A stretch of 64,000 nucleotides of DNA. It comes from Diabrotica undecimpunctata (taxonomy: Eukaryota; Arthropoda; Insecta; Coleoptera; Chrysomelidae). Both the position numbers and the translations under genes were made by a program. The stretch lies in assembly GCF_040954645.1 (NCBI RefSeq), contig NC_092803.1, positions 10,789,230 to 10,853,229 of the forward strand, read 5' to 3'. The notes below the pieces were generated by a model that was not told the DNA's origin, ran no database searches, and worked only from the letters and a program-made list of their open reading frames with translations. Below are positions 11,640 through 23,445 of this stretch, in pieces (the first letter of the stretch is position 1; each line of letters opens with the position of its first letter).

Positions 11640-12060
11640 AAGAACCTGTACTGTAAAGTCAAGATGGGACAGACTATAGACAAGAGCTATGGAGATGTAT
11701 GAGAGAGACATGGGTTTCTGAGAAGTACGCAAGGCTCGTGAAGGATATGTATAAGGGGGCGTACACCAAAGTAAGGACTTGTGTCGAATTGACCAACAAT
11801 GTTCCAGTGCTGTTGGTTTGCATTAAGGTTTGTCACTGAGTCCCTACCTGTTTGTAACTGCCTACCTGTGATGTACTGACAGAGAACAGAGAAAGTGAGG
11901 GGCACCTTGATCAATGCTCTTTGTTGATGATATTGTGTTACTAGAGGAGAGTAAAGAAATCTTGGAGGAATTTTGGAAGGTGCAGATGGTTAGCAGGTCG
12001 AAAACGAAGTATATGTGGTTGGGAGGAAGAGGAATGGTTGGACACAGAAATAGAATTGTT
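11640..12060 (+). mobile_element. LINE (BovB/RTE-like group C), RT fragment
   Basis: Plus strand, frameshifted RT: 'EKYARLVKDMYKGAYTKVRT' (about 11720-11780), a decayed 'GLHQGS-LSP' region, then 'ALFVDDIVLLEES' at about 11910-11955 and 'SRSKTKYMWLGG' at 12000. In the catalytic box the usual FADD/YADD reads FVDD. It matches the group of 6500-7163 and may be its downstream half, but about 300 residues of RT are absent between them. Confidence 0.8.
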
Positions 12061-13534
12061 TCTTATAAATAAATAAGTAATAAAATAGACTATACATTAC
12101 CTTCTGGAACAAGTCAATGTCGTCTTACCTAGAAAAAAGAATAATATAAACATTCTAATGTTCATTGCTCATTCTAATTCATACATCATAATGATACTGT
12201 ATATACAAAGAATATAATTATAATTATCTTATCCAAAAATGTAATGCCATAGATGTTTTTCAAATTGGTCACTATCGATAAGTTATATAAGAGATGTATA
12301 TAAGTAATATTATCTGATATGGTATAACAAAAATAATACGACGGTCAATAAACAATATACCAAATACTCTACCAGATTTATTAGGAGAAAACTGTCACGT
12401 AAAAAACTTATTAAATTACCTAAGGTCAATCAATATTTTGGATCAGATTTAAAGTTTTGTTTACTGAGTAATGCCGCTAATAACCTGTTGGTAGACACGG
12501 CAATGTTTCTTTTTAATAAAAAAAAATTAATACCACGAACATTACTGATGTTTTGATCACAGCAGATTACGTGCTGCTGGCTACAAGATTGGTGCCAAAT
12601 ATGTTAATTTTTGAAATGGCATAACCTAATACCTACTAAATAACTTTAGTTTTACAGTTTCGCAGAATTTTTATAATAATCTTTCTGAGAACAATCTCAG
12701 GAAAGGTAATCGAAATACTAGTTAGTTAAAAATGTAATTTTCATTACAACCAATAATTGTGTCTTAATCCCGTATAAACATAATATTTATATATTATTTT
12801 AACGTTCGTAAAATACTTAAACTAAGTTTTGGATACTAGTTCGGTTCTGTATTTCCTAGTTTGAAATGATTAGAGCAGGTTTTTGTGCTATCAAACCTTA
12901 TGAGGATGTCCAACTCGTTGCTTATTAACTGAGAAATATTATTTCTTTTATTATGTATTTTTTAAAAACTAGATAAGTATTGGCATTTAATTTCTTACTA
13001 ATTATATAGATATTTTATTTTTATTTAAAGACACTAGTAAAGGCCTTTTTCCTCTACAGTTGATACTTTTTTTAACTGCGAATCTTAAATGGATTGTACT
13101 GTTAACCCTACAGTGGACGGGTGGCTTAAAAATTACACGAGTACACGGGTAAGGCCTATCAGGACCATTTTTTGGCAATTTTTTTAGTAAATTTTTTTTT
13201 TTAACAATATTTTTTATTAAAATAAAACACAGCTATAACGTTTGAAATACTGAAAAATACAAAAAACTGATACTTTTTGACATATTTATATTTAAAAATC
13301 AATGCTGTTTTATACAAAAGCAAAAATTTTAAACCGATTTAGTCTAATAAAGAAATAGGTAACTAAAAACTAATAAAACAAAATCTAAAACTCCAAAACT
13401 CTTTATCAGCAAAAACGAATGTGACCTAAACTTTAACTTTTTTTCCTAATTTTGGTTTAGACACTCCGTAGAAGAGGCTGTAATACGCTCCAGACAAAGT
13501 CAGCTCTTACACTCTAATCTAGCTATCTAATTAG
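12061..13534. other. No gene recognised
   Basis: AT-rich unresolved DNA. A TTAACCCTACAGTGG at 13102 looks like a piggyBac terminus with its TTAA site, possibly related to the piggyBac relic at 14140-14412, but no partner terminus was found. Confidence 0.4.
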
Positions 13535-14040
13535 CCTTCTTCGGTCCATCTTTGGACATAGGCCTCCCTAATCCTATTTAATTCTTCTCTGTCTGTCGCT
13601 ATAGTCATCCACCTAGAGCCCACGTGCTTGTTGATATCATCTGCCTATTTCATTTGGGGCCTTCCTCTGCTTCGTTTATATTCCCACGGTCTCCAATTTA
13701 TAACAATTTTGTTCCACTGGTCTTCTTTTTGACTTATATTGTGTCCTGCAAATCTCCATTTCAATTTTGCAACTTCTTGTTTAACATCCCTCACTTTTGT
13801 TTTCTCTCTTATCCACTCGTTTCTCTTTTTATTTGTCTTTCCATTGCTCTTTGTGTTTTTATGATTTTGTCCATGTTTGCTTTTGTAAATGTCTACGTTT
13901 GGGAACCATAAGTGAGAACAGGGAGTACGCATTGATTGCATACTTTGGTCTTAAGATGCTGTAGATATCTTTTGTTTTTAAGAATATAGCTTAGTTTGCA
14001 AATGCGGCCCATGCCAGTCTAATTCGTCTTTTTGTGTCTG
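13535..14040 (-). mobile_element. LINE (RTE-like group D), 3' end
   Basis: Minus strand. Frames at 13941-13645 and beyond read decayed 'WTFTKANM', then 'RNEWIREKTKVRDVKQEVAK', 'LKWRFAGHNISQKEDQWNKI', 'GRPQMK' and after a stop 'ADDINKHVGSRWMTIATDRE' with the terminal 'REAYVQRWTEEG'. This is the standard C-terminal end of an abundant RTE-like LINE. A short GAAGAAG tail adjoins at 13535. It is 5' truncated and frameshifted. Confidence 0.85.
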
Positions 14041-14139
14041 CTGTTTAGTTTTCTTTGTTAAAAACAAATCTAGCTTTATGACTTTCATATTATATGCACT
14101 ATATCCTTTTGTTTGGTAGTGGATCTGGGTGTTCTGGAT

Positions 14140-14412
14140 CAGATATTATAATACCCGCATATTTTGCGGCAATTTGGCACACACCTCTAGGCAACGTTTC
14201 AGTTAAAGCCCGTGCTGCAATGTTTGTTTTAACCAAATGATGTCCAATTTTTTTTTTGGAAAGATTCTTCTGTCTTTGCTACAGGCTGTATCTCGATTAT
14301 TGTGCCTAGTTATCACAAAAGCATTAATTGCAGGCACATTTAAAACTAAGCATAACAATGAACAAGGAAAATAACGAATTGTATTTATAAAATATCTTGT
14401 GAATATGAACAT
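14140..14412 (-). pseudogene. piggyBac-like transposase C-terminal fragment
   Basis: Minus strand, containing 'VLNVPAINAFVITRHNN' preceded by 'IRYFPCSLLC', and 'RRIFPKKKLDIIWLKQTL', matching the region of piggyBac transposases after the third catalytic Asp where 'NAF/Y-I' and basic residues recur. No catalytic residues are present in the piece. Similarity is by eye only. Confidence 0.5.
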
Positions 14413-15319
14413 TTTTATTTAGGTGAAACAACAAGATCGTTTAACGTTAGAATAAGTGAACATTAATCTTGTATTAAAAGTAGAGAATTTGGCAGATATC
14501 AAATATGTAAGCGTAAGAACTTTTCTTACCATTTTAGGAGAAAAATAATTTGGAATTAAAACACTTTATTTTCTTTAAAAATTATTTACATTTGGCGGGT
14601 TGTCCTACCACAACATATGGCATTAAAAACATGCTTAATGGCACGTTCGACAAATAATAATCATGTAATCGTGTGTTTGTTGTCGCATTTATATATGCAT
14701 TTCTCACTGAGTTTAATATACATACATAAATTATTTGCAAACAATGTACAGCAAATATCTCATGTATGGTTTACATAATTTGTTTGTTATCGACCTAATT
14801 TATTTGTTTCTAAATCTATACTACAAAATATGATACTAACAACTCAAACGATTGAAAATTTAGGACAATTTGAATATGGGGTAATACAATTTTTGAGAAG
14901 GATGTATATTTATAGATTACACTACATGATACGTCACAATATAAATAAGTCACTTACATAGACATAGGAAATAACTAGACATAATACAAGAACACATAAT
15001 ATAACATATACAGTTAAAAATTGCAGTTAAAAATATAAATAGAACCAAATAAAAAAAAACAATTTAGTCAGGTGTAAAATAGTTTTCATAGAAACGACCA
15101 CAATAGGGCTCAAACAAACAAATTCCTATATTATTATAGAAACAGTGTCCCAGCAAGAAGTGTTTTGTTAAGTTATAAAATTGTAATCTATTGTATTAAG
15201 TTTGGTAATACATAATCTGGAATATGGTATGATGATATGACTTCTATTTCTTGTATTGTATTGATTTTGATCAGCATGTGATTTTACATCTTGTATATTA
15301 TCATAAATAGTTAACAAAG

Positions 15320-15323
<4 letters not shown>
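14413..15323. other. No gene recognised
   Basis: AT-rich; nothing protein-like in any frame. Confidence 0.6.

Positions 15324-15391
<68 letters not shown>
15324..15391. repeat. (TA)n microsatellite
   Basis: About 34 uninterrupted TA units. Confidence 0.97.
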
Positions 15392-15394
<3 letters not shown>

Positions 15395-15577
15395 GTTTCA
15401 TTTTATCAATCAAAGATAAAATAAAAATTTTATTTTGTTATAGAACGCGGGTACATAAATTTGCAACGCCCTGTACATCGATTTGTTAATATTTGGTGTA
15501 AGTTAGTTTTAAGCAGTGGGTTTATCCATAATGAGTTTTACGCTGAAGGACTGAAAAACTTAAGGACCAAAAAAAAC

Positions 15578-15619
15578 TTAAGTATTTACTCAGTCCTGAA
15601 GGACTGAGTAAATACTTAA
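15578..15619. repeat. Perfect 20-bp hairpin, 2-nt loop
   Basis: TTAAGTATTTACTCAGTCCT, loop GA, then its exact complement. Not followed by a T-run terminator context. One of four such hairpins in the window. Confidence 0.95.
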
Positions 15620-15824
15620 ATGTAAATAGACAATTGTTTCCCGGTATTTGTAGATGTTATATTTTAAGAGCCTTTGGTTTTGTTTCGTTGGAAAGGCCAA
15701 AGCCACCAGGTAGTTATTGTATTTAGAAAGTATAAGATAAAACCGGTATTATTTTCAAAGAAAGTTGTTTAGAAGCGATGCTTAGATTTTCCTGATGTAA
15801 AATTAGAGGAGGGATATAGGAATT

Positions 15825-15905
15825 TTCTGATTGGTTAGCGAGTTTGGAATGGGTATAAAAGAGAGTGAATATTTTAAAAGGTTGGAGTAGAAAAGATTAT
15901 TATGT
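15825..15905 (+). promoter_or_regulatory. CCAAT/TATA promoter-like segment
   Basis: GATTGG at about 15830 and GGTATAAAAG at 15850-15860, spaced as in a Pol II core promoter, followed by a purine-rich transcribed-looking stretch to about 16080. No open frame follows, so it may be an LTR or an unrecognised 5' UTR. Confidence 0.3.
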
Positions 15906-17380
15906 GATCCTCATCCGAAAGAAGCAGTTAAAGTTTTGTGTAGTTAGTTAAGAAGCAAGTGCCAGTGGTCTTAATAGTTAGAAGTAGGTGGCTGAAAGGT
16001 GAAACGAGAGATAGGTCAAAGTTGAGAAGTCGAATACTTCCTTAATTCTATAAAGTCCAAGTGAAAGTGAGTAAGTCACAAGAACTATAACTATTAAAAA
16101 TATTTGCGACACCAAGTAAAAAAAATACTTGGGTCTTAGGCTCTACTATCCAGTCTGAACGATCTTTAATGAATCATTAATTAATAATTCTTGTACCGAC
16201 ATGTAAGTAGAATTTTCGTTATTTACTAATTTACTTCAATTCTATAGATTATCTTATACCAATTTGTGGGTTTTTACTTTGTCTGCTTCATCAACTTTAT
16301 TCATATTAATAATCACAGATATGTAATATTGGCATAATTACTGTAATTGTTATCTTTATAAGACAGCACCCTAATGTGGGCTTTGTAATTTCATCATTTA
16401 ATTTACCTGGTACCGTTAGACCTGAAGATTCTTAGCAAAGTGTAGTAAGGGAAACCGGTCGTTTTGGTGGTAAAATTAAATTGATTGTGAGTAAGTCTTA
16501 TTATATTTCTTTTTACCTATATAAAAAAAATAATAAATCAAAAGAAAATTAGAAAAAGAAATTAATAACAAAGAGAAACATGAGAAAATAAAGAAAACTT
16601 AAGTAGTGTTGTTATCGGAAAAACTCCCGTTTCGATTTATCTTCTTGTACGCGCACTAAACCAATTTTTATCTTTCTAGATCATGCAGCAAGCAGTAAAT
16701 TAAAAACTATTTGAGAATAGATATCACGGAAAGTTTCGTTGCATCAATCTATTGATTCGGTACGTTTATCAGCAATCGGGAGATTCGATTTGGCGGGAAT
16801 AAATGAAGTTACATCGAGAGAGTTTTCCGTTAACGAATGTTCCTATGAGTTCGGAAAGTTTTTAATGATTGCCGTTTCGCGCTACATACTGTCGAGGGTC
16901 GTTATCTAGCGTTCTTTGTTGTCCGTCGATTTTCGTACACAAATCATTCGAGGGTGACGTAATTAGCTTTACAGCTACCGATAGGCTAGGTAGAAGTTTT
17001 ATTATACGTGATATTCTTGTCCAAATAATGTTTACACTATTTTTAACTATAGAAATAAAGAACTGATGTATAAAAAACTAGATTATGATTGATACTGAGA
17101 CTTGACCGAAAATAGTAAATATTATTGTTTGTCTTTTAGCAATGCCAAATATATTGTCAAAAATAATTTTATATTTCAGCGAAAAACAAAGAAATAATAA
17201 TGCCAGAAACTATCTACCAGATTTGTTAGCATATTCCAAAACAAATCTAATAAGATAACATTACATATTTTTAGGATAATAAATATTATTTATCTCATAA
17301 TAATTAATGTCTAGTAAATAAAAATTAAGTTTTAAGACGCTTATAATATAAATAATAGATTATATATTCATCGATGCAAG
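15906..17380. other. No gene recognised
   Basis: The first 200 bases are purine-rich. At 16620-17010 composition is more balanced but I see no protein family in any frame. Confidence 0.5.
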
Positions 17381-17800
17381 ACACGGCTCTAACTTATTAG
17401 ATATTAGGTCTTTTAGAGAAGCAAACATAGACAGTGATCACGTTTTAGTTAAAACACAATTTAAAGAGAGAATATCAATTTTAAAACAGGATATCGGGAA
17501 AAGGAGAAAACAAATTAATAAACTAAAAGATTCCTACATTGGAAAATGTATACAGACAGCAAATAGAACACCAAATAAGGACAGAAAACTAAAAAGAAGA
17601 AGAAGATATTAACTAACTATGGGTAAATATACGAGAAATTGTGTTACAGAAATCGGTTAAAATATTATGCAAAACCAAGTCAGAAAAAAGAAATCATTGG
17701 TTTGATCATGAGTGCGAAACGGTCAAAAATAGAAAGAACGCAGCATATCAAAAAATCATCGACGCAGGTTTTACATGGAGAAAAAAGAATTCAAATTATG
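17381..17800 (+). mobile_element. LINE group B endonuclease/linker fragment
   Basis: Plus strand: 'DIRSFREANIDSDHVLV' (about 17400-17450) is the C-terminal end of the endonuclease with the conserved SDH; then a linker nearly identical in DNA to 2320-2480; then 'KNHWFDHECETVKNRKNAAYQK' at about 17690-17755, the W-F-D-C block that also occurs at 36480-36530. It breaks off near 17800. Confidence 0.75.
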
Positions 17801-18093
17801 TGAGTCGTCTTTTTCTTCGTGAGTTAAATTTCCTTTTGGTGGTTTGGCTGTTCTTAATATTTTTGATACATCTTGGCGAATGATCTCAGCTGTTTCTGCT
17901 AGGAGATTAGTAATAATAGTCTAAACTTCGGTAATGATATTCAACTCTACGGGAATTCGTGCAGGTGCAACAGCAAAATTGAAACCTTTTGAGAGAACAC
18001 TATTCGTGGCTTCATTCAATGTCACTTTGTAGTTGTTTTTGTGGAAACTAAGCTTTATAAGTCGGTATAATGTTTTTGTCATGGCAGCTTTCT

Positions 18094-18096
<3 letters not shown>
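17801..18096. other. No gene recognised
   Basis: Short unassigned segment between a LINE break and a (TA)n tract. Confidence 0.5.

Positions 18097-18156
<60 letters not shown>
18097..18156. repeat. (TA)n microsatellite
   Basis: About 30 TA units. Confidence 0.97.
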
Positions 18157-18159
<3 letters not shown>

Positions 18160-18536
18160 GAAAAGGAGTACGACCGTCAATCCAATATAAATTAAGGATC
18201 ACTCAGAAGAGTGGTGGATTTTTTTCGGTCAAAAGGTGGAGAAAAAAGACAAAGTTGATGGCTACTTCATCTATTTATTAAAGACGTTTCGCTTTCTTAA
18301 TCAGAAAGCATCAGTTCATCAGTTCATCTAAAAAGAACAATATGAAAAAACCACACAAGCATGGAAAAGTTGTTACATGTGTTACCTTAAAAATATATGT
18401 AACAGTCAGTGATATTAAAGTTGTAAAGACGCTTAAGTAAATGGACATTATACCATTACGATGTATAAACAATAAATTGAACTAAATAAAGTTAACAATT
18501 TGTTCAAACTAAGCGCAGCAAAAAGAACATGTGGTT

Positions 18537-18549
18537 TTTTTATATATAA
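18537..18549. repeat. SINE target-site duplication, left
   Basis: TTTTTATATATAA, repeated exactly at 18845-18857 on the other side of the SINE. Confidence 0.75.
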
Positions 18550-18844
18550 TAATAATAATAGTCTCCCGTTTTATACCGCTTCGCGGCTTTAGGAGTATAG
18601 CAGGGTAGTCTGATATATCTAGGGCCTACGGTATACAAGGAAGGCAACATGGCCAGTGCTACGCTTCAACCGCCTATTATTACCCCTGGTTTTACCCAAG
18701 GTACTCATTTTATTCAGGCTGAGTCGACCTGGGGCCTTTAGACATTTTCAAAAATGTCTAGTTGTTCTTTGCCGGCGGTAGGATTCGAACTCCGGACCAC
18801 CGGCGTGTGAGCCAAGCATCCTACCGCTTGCGCTACGCAGGCCC
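18550..18844 (-). mobile_element. tRNA-derived SINE, complete, with 13-bp target duplication
   Basis: On the minus strand the element starts GGGCCTGCGTAGCGCAAGCGG. A Pol III A box (TAGCGCAAGCGG) lies at 18824-18835 and a B box (GTTCGAATCC) at 18781-18790, at tRNA-like spacing. A body of about 220 bp follows and ends in a (TTA)n tail at 18550-18560. The flanks share TTTTTATATATAA. Such SINEs are transcribed by Pol III and copied by a partner LINE. The tRNA-like head is not a functional tRNA because the sequence continues into an unrelated body. Confidence 0.85.
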
Positions 18845-18857
18845 TTTTTATATATAA
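18845..18857. repeat. SINE target-site duplication, right
   Basis: TTTTTATATATAA, identical to 18537-18549. Confidence 0.75.
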
Positions 18858-19405
18858 ACATGTATAAGTAAACAAAACATTGAAAAAGAGAGTGAAGAAC
18901 TAAGAAAATCGTAGATGCACTTCCAACAATATCGCAATAGTTATGATTTAATTTTAACTTTAGGTAGCATTATTATAGTAATTAATATTGAAATTGAATA
19001 ATTTAATGTATAATGAAATTACGACTCCTGGCTTCTTGAATGCTGCCGGTAAAATGGTGTTTATTTAAGACAAACACGCCACCAACGTAAAAAGAAAGTA
19101 AACCTTGAGGTCATTAATTATGACAGAACAACAAGATGAAATACCAACCCTAATAATAGAGCGGTTTATTTAAATGAACAGATGAGTTTGGGTGAGAACC
19201 TGCTTGTAAGGAACCAGTAAATGAAAGAAAAGGTGGTTAATAACACCAAATTTCCCCCATTGATCGGTTAAGAAAAAACAAACAAACAAGTGAGGTTAAA
19301 CCAAAATCTGATATATAAATCGTCAACGTTGTGGCTGGTTAATCAGCCACATGTGAAGATCAATTATAATCAATTTCCAACAGTCCAAGGTTCATACACT
19401 TGGAG

Positions 19406-19448
19406 CTGCAAATGATAAAGGATTCTATGAATCCTTTATCATTTGCAG
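19406..19448. repeat. Perfect 20-bp hairpin, 3-nt loop
   Basis: CTGCAAATGATAAAGGATTC, loop TAT, then its exact complement. It lies inside the Tc1-like relic and so probably arose after that element inserted. Confidence 0.95.
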
Positions 19449-19745
19449 TGGAAAAGGCCTGTTTGGCGAAGAAAAATTTATTTTTCAGGATGATGATGTT
19501 CCTTGCCATAGAGCAAGGTAATGAAATTGATAGGATGGACTTACCAGCGCAATCCCCGGACCTTAATCCCATCGAGAATTTGTGGCAAAGAATATCAAAC
19601 ATCATCTCTAAAAAAACCAACAAATAAAACGAAATTAAATCGAATCTCTAATCAATGCTTAGCATCACTATATCATCATTAATAAATTATATGCCCAAAA
19701 GATGTGAACTAGTTATTAAAAACAAGGACTGGCCAATTAAATATT
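19449..19745 (+). pseudogene. Tc1-like transposase C-terminal relic
   Basis: Plus strand: one frame gives 'FIFQDDDVPCHRAR' (second catalytic Asp region, about 19478-19518), and after a frameshift 'MDLPAQSPDLNPIENLWQRI' at 19530-19590, the classical Tc1 motif with the Glu in 'PIENLW'. The remaining C-terminus is decayed. Upstream of the hairpin at 19406 no further transposase is recognisable. Confidence 0.85.
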
Positions 19746-19998
19746 AAAATTAGTTTAAATGTGATGTACAATATCGTCTTGATGTAAATAGCCTAATTTT
19801 TGTAATATTGAATAAAAAATTTTCCGAACTAACTACATTTTTTTTTATTAATAAAAATTTTTGCTGTATTTCCATTTTATAATATTGTATTTAAGTGCTT
19901 GTTTGATGTAGATAGTAAATGGTTAAAAAATATTTAAGGTAAATGCCTCAAACTTCTACTTTCATGTATTTGGTAAGGTGATGCAGGACTTTTTAACA

Positions 19999-20001
<3 letters not shown>

Positions 20002-20070
<69 letters not shown>
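20002..20070. repeat. (TA)n microsatellite
   Basis: About 34 TA units, preceded by TTTTTAACACTG, which resembles a mariner terminal sequence next to a TA target. Confidence 0.97.
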
Positions 20071-20076
<6 letters not shown>

Positions 20077-21890
20077 CTGATATACCACATTAGACTTTCA
20101 TTTAAACAAACCTCGTACACGGGATATAAGATTCTAAACAGAGATTCCTATCGTCTAAAATGATTTGACAGTTATTACAACGCCACCTTTCTAGCGTCCG
20201 AAAGAATGCGGACAGTGATTTATTAAAAATCATTATCAAGAGATCTGATGGACCTTAAGCACGAGTTAAAAATAGTGTATAGGTAATTTATGCTCTATAG
20301 CCTGATGCTCTGCTCGAAAAACGTGTCAAGTTTTTTTATTCGATCACAATTTCAGTTTTTGTTCCTAAGGTTATGTTAATTTAGATATTGTAGATGGGTA
20401 TCTTGTTTATATACTGTTTTATTTTGATTTTGTTTTATTATTGTATATACGGGATGTTTATGCAATTATGATTAATCATTATCATTAATAAAAACTTACT
20501 GAAAATAATACCTACATTATAAAAAATGTACAGTTGTTATTATTGTACAGTTTTACCCTTGTGAGGATGCTATTCTAAGGCTACCAGCGTAATTTAACAT
20601 AACGATCCTCATAAGTTTATCAAATCCTTTTATATTTAACTATAAAACAATATCTATACTGTGCATGTCTCTTCTGTGGTTATGAGATGAATTTTTAGGT
20701 TAGTGTAACATGGGAACCGATGAGGAGAAATCATATCAAAACAAAAGAGGAACAAAACAGCTCTTTGCTTTAATCTATCTATCCTTGTTCCTATATTTAT
20801 GCATCCTACATTACAAGCTTTGACATAGGAAATAAAGAGCTGTTCTCTTTCTAGACATTTCTTAAATCAAGCATTAGAGTTATTCTTATTAAAGACAAAA
20901 ACCAAACACAAAGAAATAAACAACACCTGATGTCATTTGAACCTGGAATAAGCTCTCCAATCTTTTGTGTATTTTTTACGTGGATTTTTATTTATCTGAT
21001 GTTTCTTTCATTGGTAGTAGATTACTATATATTGCACCTAGATCCTCTCCACTCTTTTATTCAAGGTGTTCTGTTTGATTTTAATTAGGCATATTTTTAA
21101 AATCAATCTCTTGTTGTGATTTCTTTACCTTGCCATTATTTTGACTTGGTCATAGTTTGGAGTGTGACCCGTCGTGACTGAATTTTCACTTATTGCACAG
21201 AACGTCAACGATTTTAATTGCAGACGCCAAATGGTGTATTAAACTTTATCTCAGGGTTCTTATGTGTGCTCAGAAATACATTTGCCTCTTTCTAGTGTTT
21301 CATAAACAAAACAAAAGAAGAAGAAAATAAAAAAATGCCATACTATTCAATGCAATTAAACATATTGATAAAATTCCTTGTAAAATTTATTTTTCCCTTA
21401 TAAAATACTCAATTATAAATATCAATCAATTCCTATCCTGACAACTGAAGCTGCGCAGCCCAAATTAAATTTGCTTTACTAAATGACATGTACTAGTTTA
21501 CAGGGATTATGAAAATAACGCTATAAATTCAACTATTTGCTGTTTCATTGCCAAAATACCTTATATCTTAACAATATTATTCTCCAAATTTAATAAAACC
21601 GATTAACATTCACTTAGTTTCAATTATAAAATTGATCCGGATATTGTATTGTCAAAGTCGCCAGCCAAACTCCCTCCTTGGGATACGAGTTTGGTTAGCG
21701 ACATCAACAATTCCCCTATCTCCTTTTGAATACCAAATTCTTCTAGCCTAAGCTTTCCCCAATGCAAGTATTTATTTATTTGTTAAAGAATTCCATTAAA
21801 CATTTATTTCAGCTGTTTTCCCAACGAGTCTTCATGGATCAACCACTTTTTAAACACTTTAGACAAATTACTTTTACTTCGATATTAGTG
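20071..21890. other. No gene recognised
   Basis: AT-rich unassigned DNA; no frame resembles a known protein. Confidence 0.6.
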
Positions 21891-23082
21891 ATACACAGAT
21901 GGGGTTCAGAAAGAGACTAGGTACTCGAGAAGCTCTCTTCGGTTTGAATGTTCTTACACAAAGATGCCTAGACGTTAATCAGGAAGTACATGCATGTTTT
22001 ATCGATTTTGAAGAAGCCTTCGACAGAGTACGCCATGATAAGCTAAGAGACATTCTTGAAAGAAAGGACATAAATAATAAAGATCTGCGAATAATTCTCA
22101 ATCTATATTGGAATCAGAAAGCTAACATCAAAATAGAAAATGAGAGATCACAGCAATAGAAATACGTAGAGGAGTACGACAGGGATGCATTTTGTCACCG
22201 TTGCAATTAAATGCTTATAGTGAAAGCATCTGCCAGGAAACCCTTTTGCAAGCAAACGAAGGAATCATAATCAATGGAGAGGTTGTAAATAATATTTGAT
22301 ACGCAGACGACACTGTACTAGTTGCAAGAACAGTAGAAGAATTACAACGATTACTGACAAATATAAATATTACCTGCAACAATTATGGCATAAGGATCAA
22401 TATCAAAAAAAACCAAGTATATGGTCTTCAGTAAGAATATGACACATCCAGCACATATTAGTATAAACGGCATTTAAATTAAAAAAGTATCAAGTTACAA
22501 ATACTTGGGGACTTCGATAAACGAAACTGGAGACCAAAACAATGAAATAAAAAGAAGTATCTAAATTGCTAGGACCATCTTAATAAAGATGAGGAAATTC
22601 TTCTGCAACAGAGACATAAGCATCTCTCTACGATTAAGAATGCTAAGGAGCTACGTATTTAATACGCCATTATACGGTGTAGGGGCCTGGACTCTGAAAC
22701 AGAACAACATAAAAAATATTGAAAGTTTCGAGATGTGGTGCTACGGTCGAATGCTGAAAATAAGTTGGGTTGAAAGAGTCACAAACTTTGAAGTAATGCA
22801 AAGGATAGGAAAAGACCCAGAAATTTTGTCAACGATCAAACGAAGAAAACTCGAATATTTGGGTCACCTGATGAGAGGACACAAATACGCATTACTTCAA
22901 AATATAATGCAAGGAAAAATAGAAGGAAAACGGAATCTAGGCCGTAGAAGAATGTCATGGTTGCGTAATTTGAGAGAGTGGTTTGGTTGTACCACTAATG
23001 AACTCTTTAGGTCAGCTGTAAACAAGGTCAGGATAGCCTTGATGATTCCCAATCTCCGATAGGAGTGGTACAAGAAGAAGAC
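21891..23082 (+). mobile_element. LINE (RTE-like group A), 5'-truncated copy
   Basis: Plus strand RT and C-terminus: 'GFRKRLGTREALFGLNVLTQ', 'CFIDFEEAFDRVRHDKL', 'ILNLYWNQKA' (21899-22159); shifted 'RRGVRQGCILSPLQLN'; 'YADDTVLVARTVEEL' near 22298-22345, directly preceded by a TGA in place of the usual Arg codon; 'INIKK'; then the C-terminal domain (22589-23062) with 'FEMWCYGRMLKISWVERVTN', 'RRKLEYLGHLMRG' and 'GRRRMSWLRNLREWFG'. Ends with an AAGAAGAAG tail at about 23071-23081. At least three frameshifts and a stop in the C-terminal half make it inactive. Confidence 0.9.
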
Positions 23083-23445
23083 TTTTACTTCGTATGAATA
23101 ATTACTTTTTTACCATTCAAAACTACCGGTACACAATTCTCTTGTCAGGATTAGATGTTCTTCGTCTCACGCACAAAAAACGATCTCTTTTTTCTGCTTC
23201 AAACATCCATCACACTTACAGATTCTCCTTCATCCTAATTTCAACCAATGATCTTTAAGTATTTTAAACAAACAATCAGAATTCCCAGTTCCTACGAAAT
23301 CCATCAAATTTATATTTTTCTTGTTTTCGATACACACCCAACAATAAAATCTGCATAAATTACATTTTCCAGTTTTCTCAGATTTGAAAGTTAGTCGCTA
23401 TTTGTATATTCCACATCGATAAAAAACCAAGCCAAAATCGTTGTT

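Noticed and set aside
13624..13911. 95-codon plus-strand frame rich in Phe, Leu and Cys
   Set aside because: Antisense shadow of the group D LINE 3' end read on the minus strand.
15578..15619. Rho-independent terminator
   Set aside because: No T-run follows, no gene precedes it and the DNA is eukaryotic.
16869..17066. 65-codon plus frame with balanced composition
   Set aside because: Too short, no recognised motif and no splice or start signals that support it.
18781..18844. tRNA gene
   Set aside because: A and B boxes are present but the sequence continues into a SINE body with a tail and target duplication; no sound acceptor stem.
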